From contig CP060294.1 of the NCBI GenBank assembly GCA_014302835.1, forward strand, positions 4,732,774-4,796,773: a stretch of 64,000 nt of DNA, in the 5' to 3' direction. The stretch comes from Pedobacter sp. PAMC26386. Lineage in GTDB: Bacteria > Bacteroidota > Bacteroidia > Sphingobacteriales > Sphingobacteriaceae. Positions 18,425 through 27,480 of the stretch are shown here, one piece after another; position 1 is the stretch's first letter, and every line of letters starts with the position of its first letter. The notes under the pieces were generated by a model. That model was not told where the DNA came from. It saw nothing but the letters and a program-made list of their open reading frames with translations, and did not search any database. The translations under genes were made by a program, and so were the position numbers.

Positions 18425-19153
18425 TTACAATGATAATGCTTCACATGCCTTTTCTGCGGCCTGTTTTTCTGCATTCTTCTTATTATAATCTCTTCCGACA
18501 CCATAACTTTCGCCATCAATAATTGCCTGTATAGTGAAAAGTTTGGCACTATCGCCCTCACTGTTTTCCATCATTTCAAAAGTAATATCTTTTGCATGAC
18601 GCTGACACCATTCAATCAGTTTACTCTTAAAGTTAGTCTCGGTAAGTTCCAGGGTATGAATGTCGATATAAGGCTTAACAATACGTTTGAGCAATAAATC
18701 TTTAGTGAAATTGTATCCCTTGTCCAGATATACAGCACCTATTAATGCTTCAAAAGCATCTCCCAGCATAGAATGGTGTTTGGTTTGCATGTTCACCATT
18801 TTCTGATCGAAAACGATAAGCTGATCAAAGCCCATCTTTCTGGCAAGCTGATTTAAATTGACCCTGTTCACGATCTTAGAGCGCATCTCAGTCAGGAAAC
18901 CTTCTTCTTTATAGGGATAGCTTTTGAAAAGGAGCTCTGCAATAACAGCGCCGAGGATGGCATCACCTAGAAATTCAAGTCTTTCGTTACTGCTTCGACT
19001 CCCATTTTTCAATATTTTAGCCACAGACCTGTGCCTGAATGCCATTTTATACAAAACGGTATTTCCAGGCACAAAGCCTAACATATTCTTCAGCTTTTTT
19101 ATAAACTCTTTATCAGGAGATAAGTGGAGCTTATATAGGTCAAATAGGGGCAT
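18425..19153 (-). CDS. rnc: Ribonuclease III
   Basis: Cleaves double-stranded RNA, including rRNA precursors. The RNase III signature NERLEFLGDAIL is near residue 56, and the second acidic site is in LGDAFEALIGAVYLD. A C-terminal double-stranded-RNA-binding domain ends in KKNAEKQAAEKACEAL. The protein has 242 residues. It lies 33 bases downstream of fabF in an acpP-fabF-rnc operon, an arrangement widespread in Bacteroidota. Confidence 0.96.
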   Translation of the reverse strand: MPLFDLYKLHLSPDKEFIKKLKNMLGFVPGNTVLYKMAFRHRSVAKILKNGSRSSNERLEFLGDAILGAVIAELLFKSYPYKEEGFLTEMRSKIVNRVNLNQLARKMGFDQLIVFDQKMVNMQTKHHSMLGDAFEALIGAVYLDKGYNFTKDLLLKRIVKPYIDIHTLELTETNFKSKLIEWCQRHAKDITFEMMENSEGDSAKLFTIQAIIDGESYGVGRDYNKKNAEKQAAEKACEALSL

Positions 19154-19186
19154 TAAATTGATTAAAATCGAATATTTTGTGACGTT

Positions 19187-20440
19187 TTACTCTTTGTATT
19201 TTTTGAAAATGACAGATGCATTGTGTCCGCCGAAACCAAAAGTATTGCTTAATGCAGCACGGACTAATCGTTTTTGCGGCTTATGAAATGTAAAGTTCAA
19301 TTTAGGATCAAAAGCAGGATCATCTGTGAAGTGATTAATTGTTGGAGGTACGATGTCGTTTTGTACAGCCATAATAGCAGCAATGGCTTCAATAGCGCCT
19401 GCAGCACCTAAAAGGTGACCGGTCATTGATTTTGTTGAGCTGATATTCAATTTATAGGCATCTTCACCAAATAAATTAACAATTGCACTTGTTTCACTGA
19501 TATCTCCCAGCGAGGTTGATGTGCCGTGAACATTGATATAATCAATATCTCCAGTAGTCAATCCTGCATCTCTCAATGCATTGGTCATTACCATTTTGGC
19601 ACCTAATCCTTGTGGATGTGGAGCTGTAATATGATTCGCGTCTGCACTCATTCCACCGCCAACTAATTCAGCGTAGATTTTAGCGCCGCGAGCTTTTGCA
19701 TGTTCTAATTCTTCAAGAATAATTGTTCCGGCACCTTCTCCTGCTACAAATCCATCCCTGTCTTTATCAAACGGTCTGGAAGCAGTTGATGGATCGTCGT
19801 TTCTTGTTGAAAGGGCATGCATTGCATTAAAACCGCCGATACCAGCTTCGTTAATAATTGCTTCAGAACCTCCGCTGATAATCACATCTGCCATATTAAG
19901 ACGTATATAATTGAAAGCATCGATCATTGCATTAGTAGAAGAGGCACAGGCAGATACGGTAGCAAAGTTAGGGCCACGTAAGCCATATTTTATGGAGATA
20001 TGACCAGGAACGATGTCAATAATCATCTTTGGAATAAAGAAAGGATTAATACGGGGAGTTCCATCACCCGCAAAATAGTTTCTCATTTCTTCCAGAAATG
20101 TTTTTATACCACCGATACCAGTACCCCAGATAACGCCAACACGATTGGTGTCCATTTGCGAGAAATCAAATCCTGCATCTTTCACCGCTTCGTCTGTTGA
20201 TGCTATGGCGTATTGCACAAAAGGATCTAGTTTACGAGCTTCTTTTTTTTCCAAAAAGTCTTCAGGATTGAAGTTTTTCAGCTCGCAGGCAAATTTTGTT
20301 TTGAATTTTTCTGTATCAAAACTTGTAATCGGCGCAGCGCCACTCACCCCTTTTAACAAATTATCCCAGAATTCTGGGATAGTATTGCCAATTGGAGTGA
20401 GTGCACCTAAACCTGTAACTACTACTCTTTTTAATTCCAT
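19187..20440 (-). CDS. fabF: 3-oxoacyl-[acyl-carrier-protein] synthase II
   Basis: Condenses malonyl-ACP with a growing acyl-ACP in fatty-acid elongation. The active-site cysteine is in TVSACASSTNAM. The two catalytic histidines lie in NVHGTSTSLGD and SMTGHLLGAAG. At 417 residues the length is typical. The gene lies between acpP (29 bases upstream) and rnc, so carrier protein and synthase are made together. Confidence 0.97.
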   Translation of the reverse strand: MELKRVVVTGLGALTPIGNTIPEFWDNLLKGVSGAAPITSFDTEKFKTKFACELKNFNPEDFLEKKEARKLDPFVQYAIASTDEAVKDAGFDFSQMDTNRVGVIWGTGIGGIKTFLEEMRNYFAGDGTPRINPFFIPKMIIDIVPGHISIKYGLRGPNFATVSACASSTNAMIDAFNYIRLNMADVIISGGSEAIINEAGIGGFNAMHALSTRNDDPSTASRPFDKDRDGFVAGEGAGTIILEELEHAKARGAKIYAELVGGGMSADANHITAPHPQGLGAKMVMTNALRDAGLTTGDIDYINVHGTSTSLGDISETSAIVNLFGEDAYKLNISSTKSMTGHLLGAAGAIEAIAAIMAVQNDIVPPTINHFTDDPAFDPKLNFTFHKPQKRLVRAALSNTFGFGGHNASVIFKKYKE

Positions 20441-20469
20441 TTATACGGATTATACGGAGGCCGTATGTT

Positions 20470-20706
20470 CTACTTTACGTTTTTCTCTAGATAAGCAATT
20501 GCTTGACCAACTGTACCGATAGTCTCAGCTTGATCATCAGGAATCGCTACATTGAATTCTTTTTCGAATTCCATGATAAGTTCTACAGTATCCAAAGAAT
20601 CCGCACCTAGGTCATTAGTGAAAGAAGCTTCTGGGGTAACCTCGCTCTCATCCACACCTAATTTTTCAACGATAATAGCCTTAACTCTTGAAGCAATATC
20701 AGACAT
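20470..20706 (-). CDS. acpP: Acyl carrier protein
   Basis: Carries acyl chains on a phosphopantetheine arm. The attachment serine is in LGADSLDTVELIM (DSL motif). Starting at the ATG at 20706 gives 78 residues beginning MSDIASRVK, the normal ACP length and N-terminus. An upstream in-frame start at 20763 would add 19 unrelated residues and is rejected. It is the first gene of the acpP-fabF-rnc operon. Confidence 0.97.
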   Translation of the reverse strand: MSDIASRVKAIIVEKLGVDESEVTPEASFTNDLGADSLDTVELIMEFEKEFNVAIPDDQAETIGTVGQAIAYLEKNVK

Positions 20707-20871
20707 AATGTTATAATTTAATGGGTTAAATAATTCAGTGCAAAGAAAAATAAATTCTGACACATTTCAAATGTTTTTATTTCTCTGTCAATTTTAATGT
20801 TTTTATTTCAAATGATAAAGCAAAATTAGTTTTATAATTTCGTATCCTAAAATATATCTTACTTACCAGCT

Positions 20872-21291
20872 TTGAACAAAACCTATTTAAAACTTTCATT
20901 GGACCTTGATTTTGTCTTAATCGCAATCACAGCCTCTTTAAAGGATTATGTGCTGTGTCATAAAATCAATACGAGGTTGAATTTAAATTTCGAAAAAGTC
21001 GAAGATCATGAGGTTTTTTTTAATGTAGACGAGCCTCCGGTAGCCTTTTCCAAGTATTATTTTTACGTGGAACAGGGTGATAATGATTTTTTTATCCTGG
21101 CTAACCGCAGTAGTGAGGGCTTCCTGATCCCTGAGATGAACAAAGTGGACTATTTCATGATTATTCAGGGATATATGGACAAAGAAGACCTTGATTATAT
21201 CATTTCCGGACTAAATAAACTATCTGATATTCAGGTTGCTGCATTGATTGACCCACTTAAATTGAAGTCAAATGAGAATTTGGTAATATAA
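20872..21291 (+). CDS. IPExxxVDY-family protein
   Basis: A small cytoplasmic protein of 139 residues that carries the name-giving motif of a Bacteroidota-only family (IPEMNKVDY, followed by FMIIQGY). The function of the family is not known. The frame starts with TTG at 20872, and no ATG lies upstream in a useful position, so a TTG start is the best choice (MNKTYLKLSLD). It sits between the divergent acpP operon and pyk, and family members are often found beside pyk in this phylum. Confidence 0.82.
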   Translation: MNKTYLKLSLDLDFVLIAITASLKDYVLCHKINTRLNLNFEKVEDHEVFFNVDEPPVAFSKYYFYVEQGDNDFFILANRSSEGFLIPEMNKVDYFMIIQGYMDKEDLDYIISGLNKLSDIQVAALIDPLKLKSNENLVI

Positions 21292-21305
21292 ATTTTATAC
21301 ACAAG

Positions 21306-21328
21306 GTGTATTAAATACACTATATTTG
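21306..21328 (+). promoter_or_regulatory. Possible pyk promoter with adjoining palindrome
   Basis: The palindrome GTGTATTAAATACAC (seven-base arms, one-base centre) at 21306-21320 abuts TATATTTG at 21321-21328, which fits the Bacteroidota -7 element TAnnTTTG. A matching -33 element was not obvious. The palindrome would lie where a regulator could block or help sigma binding, so pyk may be controlled here. The regulator is unknown. Confidence 0.45.
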
Positions 21329-21429
21329 AATCTAACATTATTTAGTTAAATAACAGAATTAACCGGACTAACAGTGGTTTTTGCAGCTAAAACCCTCTTT
21401 TGTTGGTCTTAACACATAAAATAACTCAA

Positions 21430-22860
21430 ATGAAACCCTTTCATTCCAGAACAAAAATTGTAGCCACGCTAGGTCCAGCCTCAGCAAAACCAGATGTTTT
21501 ATTAAGCATGTTTAATGCCGGACTAGACGTTTGCAGACTTAACTTTTCGCACGGTTCACAGGCAGATCATCAGGAAGTCCTGGATACGATCCGTTCAATC
21601 AATAAAAAACACAACTATAATGTTGGTATTTTGGCTGATTTGCAAGGTCCTAAAATCAGGATCGGAATCGTTAAAGATGGTGGTATACACTTAGTTAATG
21701 GAAGTCGTACAATTATTACAACTAAAGAATGCATTGGTAACGAAGAACGTATTTACATTACTTATACGAGCTTTCCTAAAGATGTAAAACCAGGTGAAAT
21801 CATCCTTTTAGATGATGGAAAACTGCAAATGAGAGTGATTGAAACGAATTATGAAGATGAGGTTGTTTGTGAAGTTGTTCACGGTGGTATTTTAACCTCA
21901 AGAAAAGGTGTAAACCTACCAAATACTAAAGTTTCAATCCCTTCTTTAACTGTAGAGGATCGTAAAAATCTTGAATTTGTATTGGAAAATGATGTAGACT
22001 GGATCGGTCTTTCATTTGTTCGTAATGCTGCAGATATTGTAGAATTAAAGGATATTATAAAACAAAGAGGTAAAAGTGCTAGGGTAATTGCTAAAATTGA
22101 GAAACCTGAAGCAATTGATAACATTGATGAAATTATTGCGGTTTCTGATGGTATCATGGTTGCCCGTGGAGACCTAGGTGTTGAAATGCCAATGGAAGAA
22201 GTTCCTTTGTTACAGAAAATGATTGTTCAGAAATGTATCGCGGCTTCTAAACCAGTAATTATCGCTACCCAGATGTTGGAAAGCATGATTACTACACCAA
22301 GACCAACACGTGCTGAGGTGAATGACGTAGCGAATTCAGTATTGGACGGTGCAGATGCGGTGATGTTAAGTGGTGAAACTTCTGTAGGAGAGTTTCCTTT
22401 GATCGTTATCGAAACGATGCAAAAAATTATTCAGAATATTGAGGTAAATAATTATCCTTTCCATGTTGCAAAAGCACTAAAAGCGGATTCTAAGACTTTC
22501 TTAAGCGATGCAATTTGTGATTCTGCTTGTATTTTATCGAAATCAACAGATGCTGTAGGTATCGTTTCTATGACTGTTAGTGGCTACACTGCTTTCGAAA
22601 TATCAAGCCACAGACCAAAAGCTTTGACTTATATTTTCACGAATAATAAGCAGTTATTAAATACTTTAAGCTTAGTATGGGGAGTTCAGGCTTTCTTTTA
22701 TGACAAGTTTGAGAGTACTGATGAGACGATTTTAGATGTAAATAGTCTGTTAGTGAAAATGAAGCTGATCAAAAAAGGTGATACTTTAATCAATACTGCT
22801 GCAATCCCTATGGAAAGCAAGGGCAAAACGAATATGTTGAAAGTAACTGTTATCGATTAA
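21430..22860 (+). CDS. pyk: Pyruvate kinase
   Basis: Converts phosphoenolpyruvate and ADP to pyruvate and ATP in glycolysis. The N-terminal RTKIVATLGPAS and the active-site block VIAKIEKPEAIDNIDEI, with its catalytic Lys, are clear. The phosphoenolpyruvate region MVARGDLGVEMP and IATQMLESM follow. The ATG at 21430 gives 476 residues. An in-frame TTG at 21400 adds nine residues that are not family-like. The C-terminal allosteric domain is present. Confidence 0.97.
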   Translation: MKPFHSRTKIVATLGPASAKPDVLLSMFNAGLDVCRLNFSHGSQADHQEVLDTIRSINKKHNYNVGILADLQGPKIRIGIVKDGGIHLVNGSRTIITTKECIGNEERIYITYTSFPKDVKPGEIILLDDGKLQMRVIETNYEDEVVCEVVHGGILTSRKGVNLPNTKVSIPSLTVEDRKNLEFVLENDVDWIGLSFVRNAADIVELKDIIKQRGKSARVIAKIEKPEAIDNIDEIIAVSDGIMVARGDLGVEMPMEEVPLLQKMIVQKCIAASKPVIIATQMLESMITTPRPTRAEVNDVANSVLDGADAVMLSGETSVGEFPLIVIETMQKIIQNIEVNNYPFHVAKALKADSKTFLSDAICDSACILSKSTDAVGIVSMTVSGYTAFEISSHRPKALTYIFTNNKQLLNTLSLVWGVQAFFYDKFESTDETILDVNSLLVKMKLIKKGDTLINTAAIPMESKGKTNMLKVTVID

Positions 22861-22906
22861 TTCTTAAATATTAGGCAGGCTCCGGTTTAACAATCAAAAA
22901 AAATAT

Positions 22907-22914
22907 TACTTTTG
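22907..22914 (+). promoter_or_regulatory. -7 element of the tRNA-Ser promoter
   Basis: TACTTTTG matches the Bacteroidota consensus TAnnTTTG and lies 13 bases before the mature tRNA 5' end. That spacing is right for a start a few bases upstream of the tRNA. Confidence 0.6.
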
Positions 22915-22927
22915 CACTCCCGTAATT

Positions 22928-23015
22928 GGAGAGGTGTCCGAGTGGTTGAAGGAGCACGCCTGGAAAGTGTGTATACCTCAAAAGGGTATCGAGGGTTCGA
23001 ATCCCTCTCTCTCCG
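22928..23015 (+). tRNA. tRNA-Ser (anticodon GGA)
   Basis: An 88-nt class II tRNA. The acceptor strands GGAGAGG and TCTCTCC pair with one G-U, and the discriminator base is G. The anticodon loop reads CTGGAAA, giving anticodon GGA for UCC/UCU codons. A long variable arm (about GTGTATACCTCAAAAGGGTATC) marks the serine type. The T arm is GAGGG-TTCGAAT-CCCTC. The 3' CCA is not encoded. Confidence 0.95.
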
Positions 23016-23033
23016 CGAGATTATTATGCAATA

Positions 23034-23071
23034 AAAAATGCGCTTTAAACTTAAGTTTAAAGCGCATTTTT
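23034..23071. terminator. Strong palindromic terminator after tRNA-Ser
   Basis: A nearly perfect palindrome centred on CTTAAG (arms AAAATGCGCTTTAAA / TTTAAAGCGCATTTT), bounded by A and T runs, so it can stop transcription from both sides. It separates the tRNA from the minus-strand SHOCT gene. Confidence 0.85.
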
Positions 23072-23109
23072 GTTGTTAAGATGTATCGTCGGCTTAAAGT
23101 TTAACTAAT

Positions 23110-23700
23110 TTAAAGGCCTAAAATTTGTTTCTTTTTGGCGTCATATTCGGCTTGATTGATAGCACCAGAGTCTAATAAATCTTTATATTTCTTTAATTCA
23201 TCAGCAGTGCTTAAAGTTATAGTCGTTGTCCCATTGTCAGATTTAACTTTAGAAGCATATTCAGCAGGAACAGTAACCTCACCATTTTGAATAGTATTTT
23301 CAATATCTAACCAATAGTTGGACATTGTTCCAACACCAACTTAACACATGACAGTATATCCACCTCTTTTAGATCCTTCAAGAAAGAAACCTTTTATAAT
23401 CATGACTTTAGCCTGGTTGGGAGTTAAATTCACCCTTGCATAAGAATCGCTACTAGTTTCATGTCCAGAATTTCCACCAAGCATTTTTAGTGCATTATTT
23501 GGACTCTTGTAAACATGGGCGAAATTGTGATTGGGCATTGTACCCTTTCCTAACTGAAGAGCGTCTCCTTCATTAATTTTCCAACCTATTGACGTTTCGT
23601 ATCCATCTTTTATCTTTTCCTGCATTTCTTTTTTGGTCTGTCCAAATGCAATAATTGACATACTGATTAATGAGATTGTTAGTAATTGTCTTTTCGTTAT
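23110..23700 (-). pseudogene. Secreted SHOCT-domain protein gene, apparently broken (lost start, in-frame stop)
   Basis: Two short frames, 23661-23341 (106 aa) and 23325-23110 (71 aa), lie in the same reading frame, separated by a TAA stop and five sense codons. Read through, they make one protein of about 196 residues whose C-terminus (DELKKYKDLLDSGAINQAEYDAKKKQIL) is a SHOCT domain. The frame also extends upstream of the ATG at 23661. Thirteen more codons from 23700 encode a convincing signal peptide (TKRQLLTISLISMSIIAFGQ), but the codon where its Met should be is ATA, and no in-frame ATG, GTG or TTG lies upstream. Both ends therefore look damaged. Alternatively the two small proteins are made separately. 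No function is known. Confidence 0.6.
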
Positions 23701-24017
23701 TTTTAAAAATTTATTTAATATAAATGAAAATTTTAAAGCGAGGCAATTAAAAGTGGTATTTAGATGTAATTTGTTTCGAATTTATTTATGATTAAGTAGG
23801 TCTTGGCTTATGTTAGTTGCTTAAAATAAGGTCGTTATGAAGGTGTGGAGGTGGTACTTCTATGGATGTAATACAATCAACGGTATCACATTATTCTTTG
23901 ATTGTAGCAAATAATGGGCTTATCTTTGGTATTCAAATAGAATGTCTGACGATAGGCCTTTTTAGTTATAGTTTTCATCTATTCTTTTAATAATCTATTT
24001 TGATTAAATAATAAGCT
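23701..24017. other. Intergenic region without recognised features
   Basis: About 320 AT-rich bases between the broken SHOCT gene and the acetyltransferase. No gene, repeat or clear promoter was seen, though it must carry the acetyltransferase promoter. Confidence 0.5.
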
Positions 24018-24575
24018 ATGCAAGATATTTACGATGATATTATTACTTCGCGCTTGGTATTGCGCCTGATAGAAGAAAATATAGCTGAAATTTGTTTATC
24101 TGGTGACTTGAAAACTGCCGGACAAATGCTGGGCATAACTATTTCGGAAGAGCTTCTTGAAAATATTGGTTTCTTTGAATATGGCCGGGAGCAGTTGAAA
24201 AAAGATTCACTCTATCGGCCTTGGTCAGCAAGAGCGGTAATTCTGCCAGAAGAAAAGCGTATGATTGGTATTATTCGTTTTCATAGCCGACCCGATCCGG
24301 AACATATTCATGCTTATGGTCGTAATGCTGCAGAACTAGGGTATGGTATTTTTACACCATACCAGCGTCAGGGGTATGCGACTGAAGCGGTCAGCGCGAT
24401 GATGAACTGGGCACGGCAGAAATTTGGTACTCATCGTTTTCTTGCCTCTGTATCGCCAGAAAATAAGGCCTCTCTTCGGCTTGTCTACAGTTTTGGGTTT
24501 ACAAAGGTGGATGAGGTGATGGATGAAGTAGATGGTATGGAGCATGTCTTTTTGAAAGTTATACCTAAAGACTAA
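24018..24575 (+). CDS. GNAT-family N-acetyltransferase (RimJ/RimL type)
   Basis: Transfers an acetyl group from acetyl-CoA to an amine. The 185-residue protein has the RimJ/RimL-like layout: an N-terminal SRLVLRLI strand, then the acetyl-CoA pyrophosphate loop RQGYATEAV (around residue 120), and the NKASLRLVYSFGF block. Protein N-termini, antibiotics or small amines are possible substrates; the sequence does not say. It is monocistronic. Confidence 0.85.
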   Translation: MQDIYDDIITSRLVLRLIEENIAEICLSGDLKTAGQMLGITISEELLENIGFFEYGREQLKKDSLYRPWSARAVILPEEKRMIGIIRFHSRPDPEHIHAYGRNAAELGYGIFTPYQRQGYATEAVSAMMNWARQKFGTHRFLASVSPENKASLRLVYSFGFTKVDEVMDEVDGMEHVFLKVIPKD

Positions 24576-24690
24576 TCTTATTCTTACTCAATAAGAGACC
24601 TCGGGATTATGGCAGGTCCATTTGGTGAGTGACCAACGTCCACTGATCGGACAAAAACCACAATTGGCAAATTAGTAGGTGAAGCAGTTC

Positions 24691-25098
24691 TTATTTAATT
24701 TTAGTTGCAGGCTTCAGAACGGGTAACCCCTTACACTTTTCATAAAGTTCCGCAAAGCTATTATTAAAGGTAAGTTTTAGCGGTTTTTCCAGGTTTACAG
24801 AAATATTAAGCAGCTTTCTTTCCTTAGGATAGTACATTACCCATCCCAGAGTGCCGGTGCCGTCTGTATCAAAAAACAGCTTCAGTCTAAGCAGGTTCGG
24901 CGTGTCTTCGTCAATCAGGATATTTACTTTCTTCGTATCAACACCATTGAATGGAAAACTACTGCTGCGTACCAGCTCGGTAAGATGATTGTAACAGTCT
25001 GGGTGTTCCTGAGCAGATGCTTTTTGAAAAGAAGTCAGGAACAGGATTGCAAAAAGCAAAAAGATGTAGTTTGGTTTTTTTAGGAATAGATTTATCAT
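24691..25098 (-). CDS. Small secreted protein of unknown function
   Basis: Not recognised. It has 135 residues with a signal peptide ending around QKASAQE (residue 30). The mature part has two cysteines (C35 and C124 or nearby) that could form a disulphide, and a short beta-rich pattern (LLRLKLFFDTDGTGTLGWVMYY). It lies 17 bases downstream of the HxlR regulator and is likely co-transcribed with it. Confidence 0.65.
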   Translation of the reverse strand: MINLFLKKPNYIFLLFAILFLTSFQKASAQEHPDCYNHLTELVRSSSFPFNGVDTKKVNILIDEDTPNLLRLKLFFDTDGTGTLGWVMYYPKERKLLNISVNLEKPLKLTFNNSFAELYEKCKGLPVLKPATKIK

Positions 25099-25115
25099 AA
25101 TGAGAGATTAATAAA

Positions 25116-25460
25116 TTATTTTGATCTTAATAAAGATACTTCTTCCTGCGCATATTCGTTAGCCCAAAGTTCAAGTGCGCTAAGTGCAGGAGCGAGGGCC
25201 TTTCCTTTGGCTGATAATTTATAGTAAACCTCTGGAGGGAACGTATGAAGTTCTCTCCGGGTAATCAATCCCTGCGCTTCCATTTGTTTTAAATGTTCTA
25301 GCAATACCTTTTTAGTAACTTTAGGGATAACTCGCCACAGCTCAGTAAAACGCATTTCTTTTTGATAAAACAGATGATAAAGGATGATCGCTTTCCATTT
25401 GCCGGATAAAATGCCAAGTGCTACGTTAAGTCCGCAATGTTTAAACTGGTTGTAGTCCAT
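25116..25460 (-). CDS. HxlR-family winged-helix regulator
   Basis: A 114-residue DNA-binding protein of the HxlR family, which often respond to electrophiles or oxidants. The diagnostic pattern of a single early Cys (C9 in FKHCGLNVAL), then LSGKWKAIILYHL, and MRFTELWRVIPKVTKKVLLEHL is present. It is divergent from the MBL-fold hydrolase gene at 25553, which is its most likely target, along with itself. Confidence 0.88.
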   Translation of the reverse strand: MDYNQFKHCGLNVALGILSGKWKAIILYHLFYQKEMRFTELWRVIPKVTKKVLLEHLKQMEAQGLITRRELHTFPPEVYYKLSAKGKALAPALSALELWANEYAQEEVSLLRSK

Positions 25461-25486
25461 GGTTACTAAATAGTGAACAGGTTACC
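25461..25486. promoter_or_regulatory. Possible HxlR operator
   Basis: In the 92-base gap between the divergent regulator and hydrolase genes, GGTTAC is repeated at 25461 and 25480, a spacing of 19 bases. The imperfect palindrome ttactaaatagtgaa lies between the copies. The site abuts the regulator start codon, so binding would repress its own gene. This is inference from position and symmetry. Confidence 0.4.
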
Positions 25487-25552
25487 TAAAGGTGAATTTC
25501 TTGCCCGGATAGGATGATAATCTAATCTTTGCAATACAAACTTAGATGATTT

Positions 25553-26314
25553 ATGATGAAGTTACAACTCCTTCGAAATGCCACACAGATATTGAAAATT
25601 AATAATAAAACTATTTTAATTGATCCAATGCTGGCTCCCAAAGAAACTTATGAAGCCTTTCAGCAGACCAATAATTCTTTAAGAAATCCGTTGGTTGATT
25701 TGCCTGTTAACCGGGATGAATTGGCGCTTTTAATTGCGCAAACGGACGCTGTTTTACTTACGCACCTTCATCTTGATCATTGGGATACAACTGCACAGCA
25801 GCTTTTGCCTAAAGAGATTACTTTGTTTTGCCAGGAGGTTGATGCAGAGCGGATACGGGAAAATGGGTTTACAAATGTTCAGCCAATAGCTGACGAATTG
25901 AGCTGGAACAATATCCGTTTTAGCCGGACAGACGGGCAGCATGGGGTAGGTGAGACTGGAAAACGGATGGGAATAGTTTCGGGATTTGTAATTAAACACG
26001 AGCAGGAATCAGTTTATATAGCTGGTGATACAATTTGGTGCGAAGAGGTAGAAATGGCTCTGGATAAATATAAGCCAGAACGTATTGTCTTGAATGGCGG
26101 AGCTGCGAGATTTGTGATGGGCGAGCCCATTGTGATGACGATTGATGATGTGCTGAAAGTTTGCAGCTATGCACCAGAAGCAATGGTTTATGTTGTTCAT
26201 CTGGAAGCGGTAAATCATGGAACTGAGAGTAGAGAGGAGATTAGGCAGGCCATAGAGAAATACGATCTGACGCTTAGATGTGTAGTTCCTGACGATGGGG
26301 AATATTTGTTCTAA
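25553..26314 (+). CDS. MBL-fold metallohydrolase
   Basis: A 253-residue hydrolase of the metallo-beta-lactamase fold, UlaG/YtnP-like group. The metal-binding motif THLHLDHWD is at about residues 69-77, with later ligands in ISGD-like YIAGDTIW and VVHLEAVNHG. The substrate is unknown. It is divergent from the HxlR regulator and converges on the last histidine kinase gene. Confidence 0.83.
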   Translation: MMKLQLLRNATQILKINNKTILIDPMLAPKETYEAFQQTNNSLRNPLVDLPVNRDELALLIAQTDAVLLTHLHLDHWDTTAQQLLPKEITLFCQEVDAERIRENGFTNVQPIADELSWNNIRFSRTDGQHGVGETGKRMGIVSGFVIKHEQESVYIAGDTIWCEEVEMALDKYKPERIVLNGGAARFVMGEPIVMTIDDVLKVCSYAPEAMVYVVHLEAVNHGTESREEIRQAIEKYDLTLRCVVPDDGEYLF

Positions 26315-27480
26315 TCTTTCGCAGGCAACCTAAATTTTAACCTGAATAGACGTGTGGAAATAATTTTCTGCATCAAGATAGTATTGGAAGACTGCTGCCT
26401 CTCCATAAGTTAGTGAGAGGCGGTCTTTGATGTTTTTTAAACCTATGCCATGACTGGGGATTTTGCTGTTGATAGATTCATAATTTGATGTCTCGATGCG
26501 CAGGATTGAGTTTTCGTAATTTATCTTAATTTCAGCGGGTTTCTGTGGATTATCTAGTTGGCCATGTTTTAAGATATTCTCCGTAAGGGTCATCAGGACT
26601 AAAGGAATAAATTCAATGGACAGAGAATCCATGTTGTAGGAAAGTTTTAATTGTGCCAGACGCGCTTGTCTTGCTTGATGTAAAATGAGGAAATTTTCTA
26701 TTAGATTGATCTCTTTCTTCATTTTTACAAAGCCGGTTGAAGCTTCTTCGCTTAGGGCATACTGCATCATATCTGATAGGTGTAGGATCGTTTCTGCTGC
26801 TTTTGGTGCAGGATAGAGTGTCTCATCATACAAGGAATCTAAAGTCTTAATTAAGAAATCCAAATTAATCTGTGATCTGAGGAAGGCATTCTGTGTTAAT
26901 ATCAGCTCGTTCTTCATTTCCTTTTCCTGTATTAGGTTTTTAAGCTCCCGCTGTTGCATCTCTTCTACTAATCGTCTTTGACGCCCGACACGCATAAGAA
27001 AATAATATCCTGTACTGTAACCCATAAAATACATTGGTCTCCACACCATTTCTGCCAAATCTGCTCTGTTAATAGTGTAACTGTATTGAATATCGTGTTT
27101 TATGTATCTTAGAATGAAGATCTGACAACCGTATTTTATACAGATAAAAAGTATTAGTTCAATTAATACCAAAAAAATTAAAAGAAACGAATTAACTTTT
27201 TTTTCACCTTCTAAAACATGTCTTAATAAGACCTCTGAATGAAAATAAAATAAGGAAATTTGAGAAATACTATAGAAAATATAGTAATCTATTGTTGATG
27301 ATCTACTATTAATTATTCCTGAAAAAGCCACTTCGTAAGCAGTATAAATACTCCATATTAAAACATGGTACTTGTATTTGTGGATATTCCGCACAAATGG
27401 GACCACCTAATGGTGCAATGTATCCCACCAAGTTCGGGGTCGGAACCTGTCGCTATTAAGCGAGAATGGTGTGTGTAAAC

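Noticed and set aside
27381..27406. GTG at 27406 as the true start of kinase 8
   Set aside because: It lies inside the IS end; the original ATG at 30082 rebuilds a full family-like protein.
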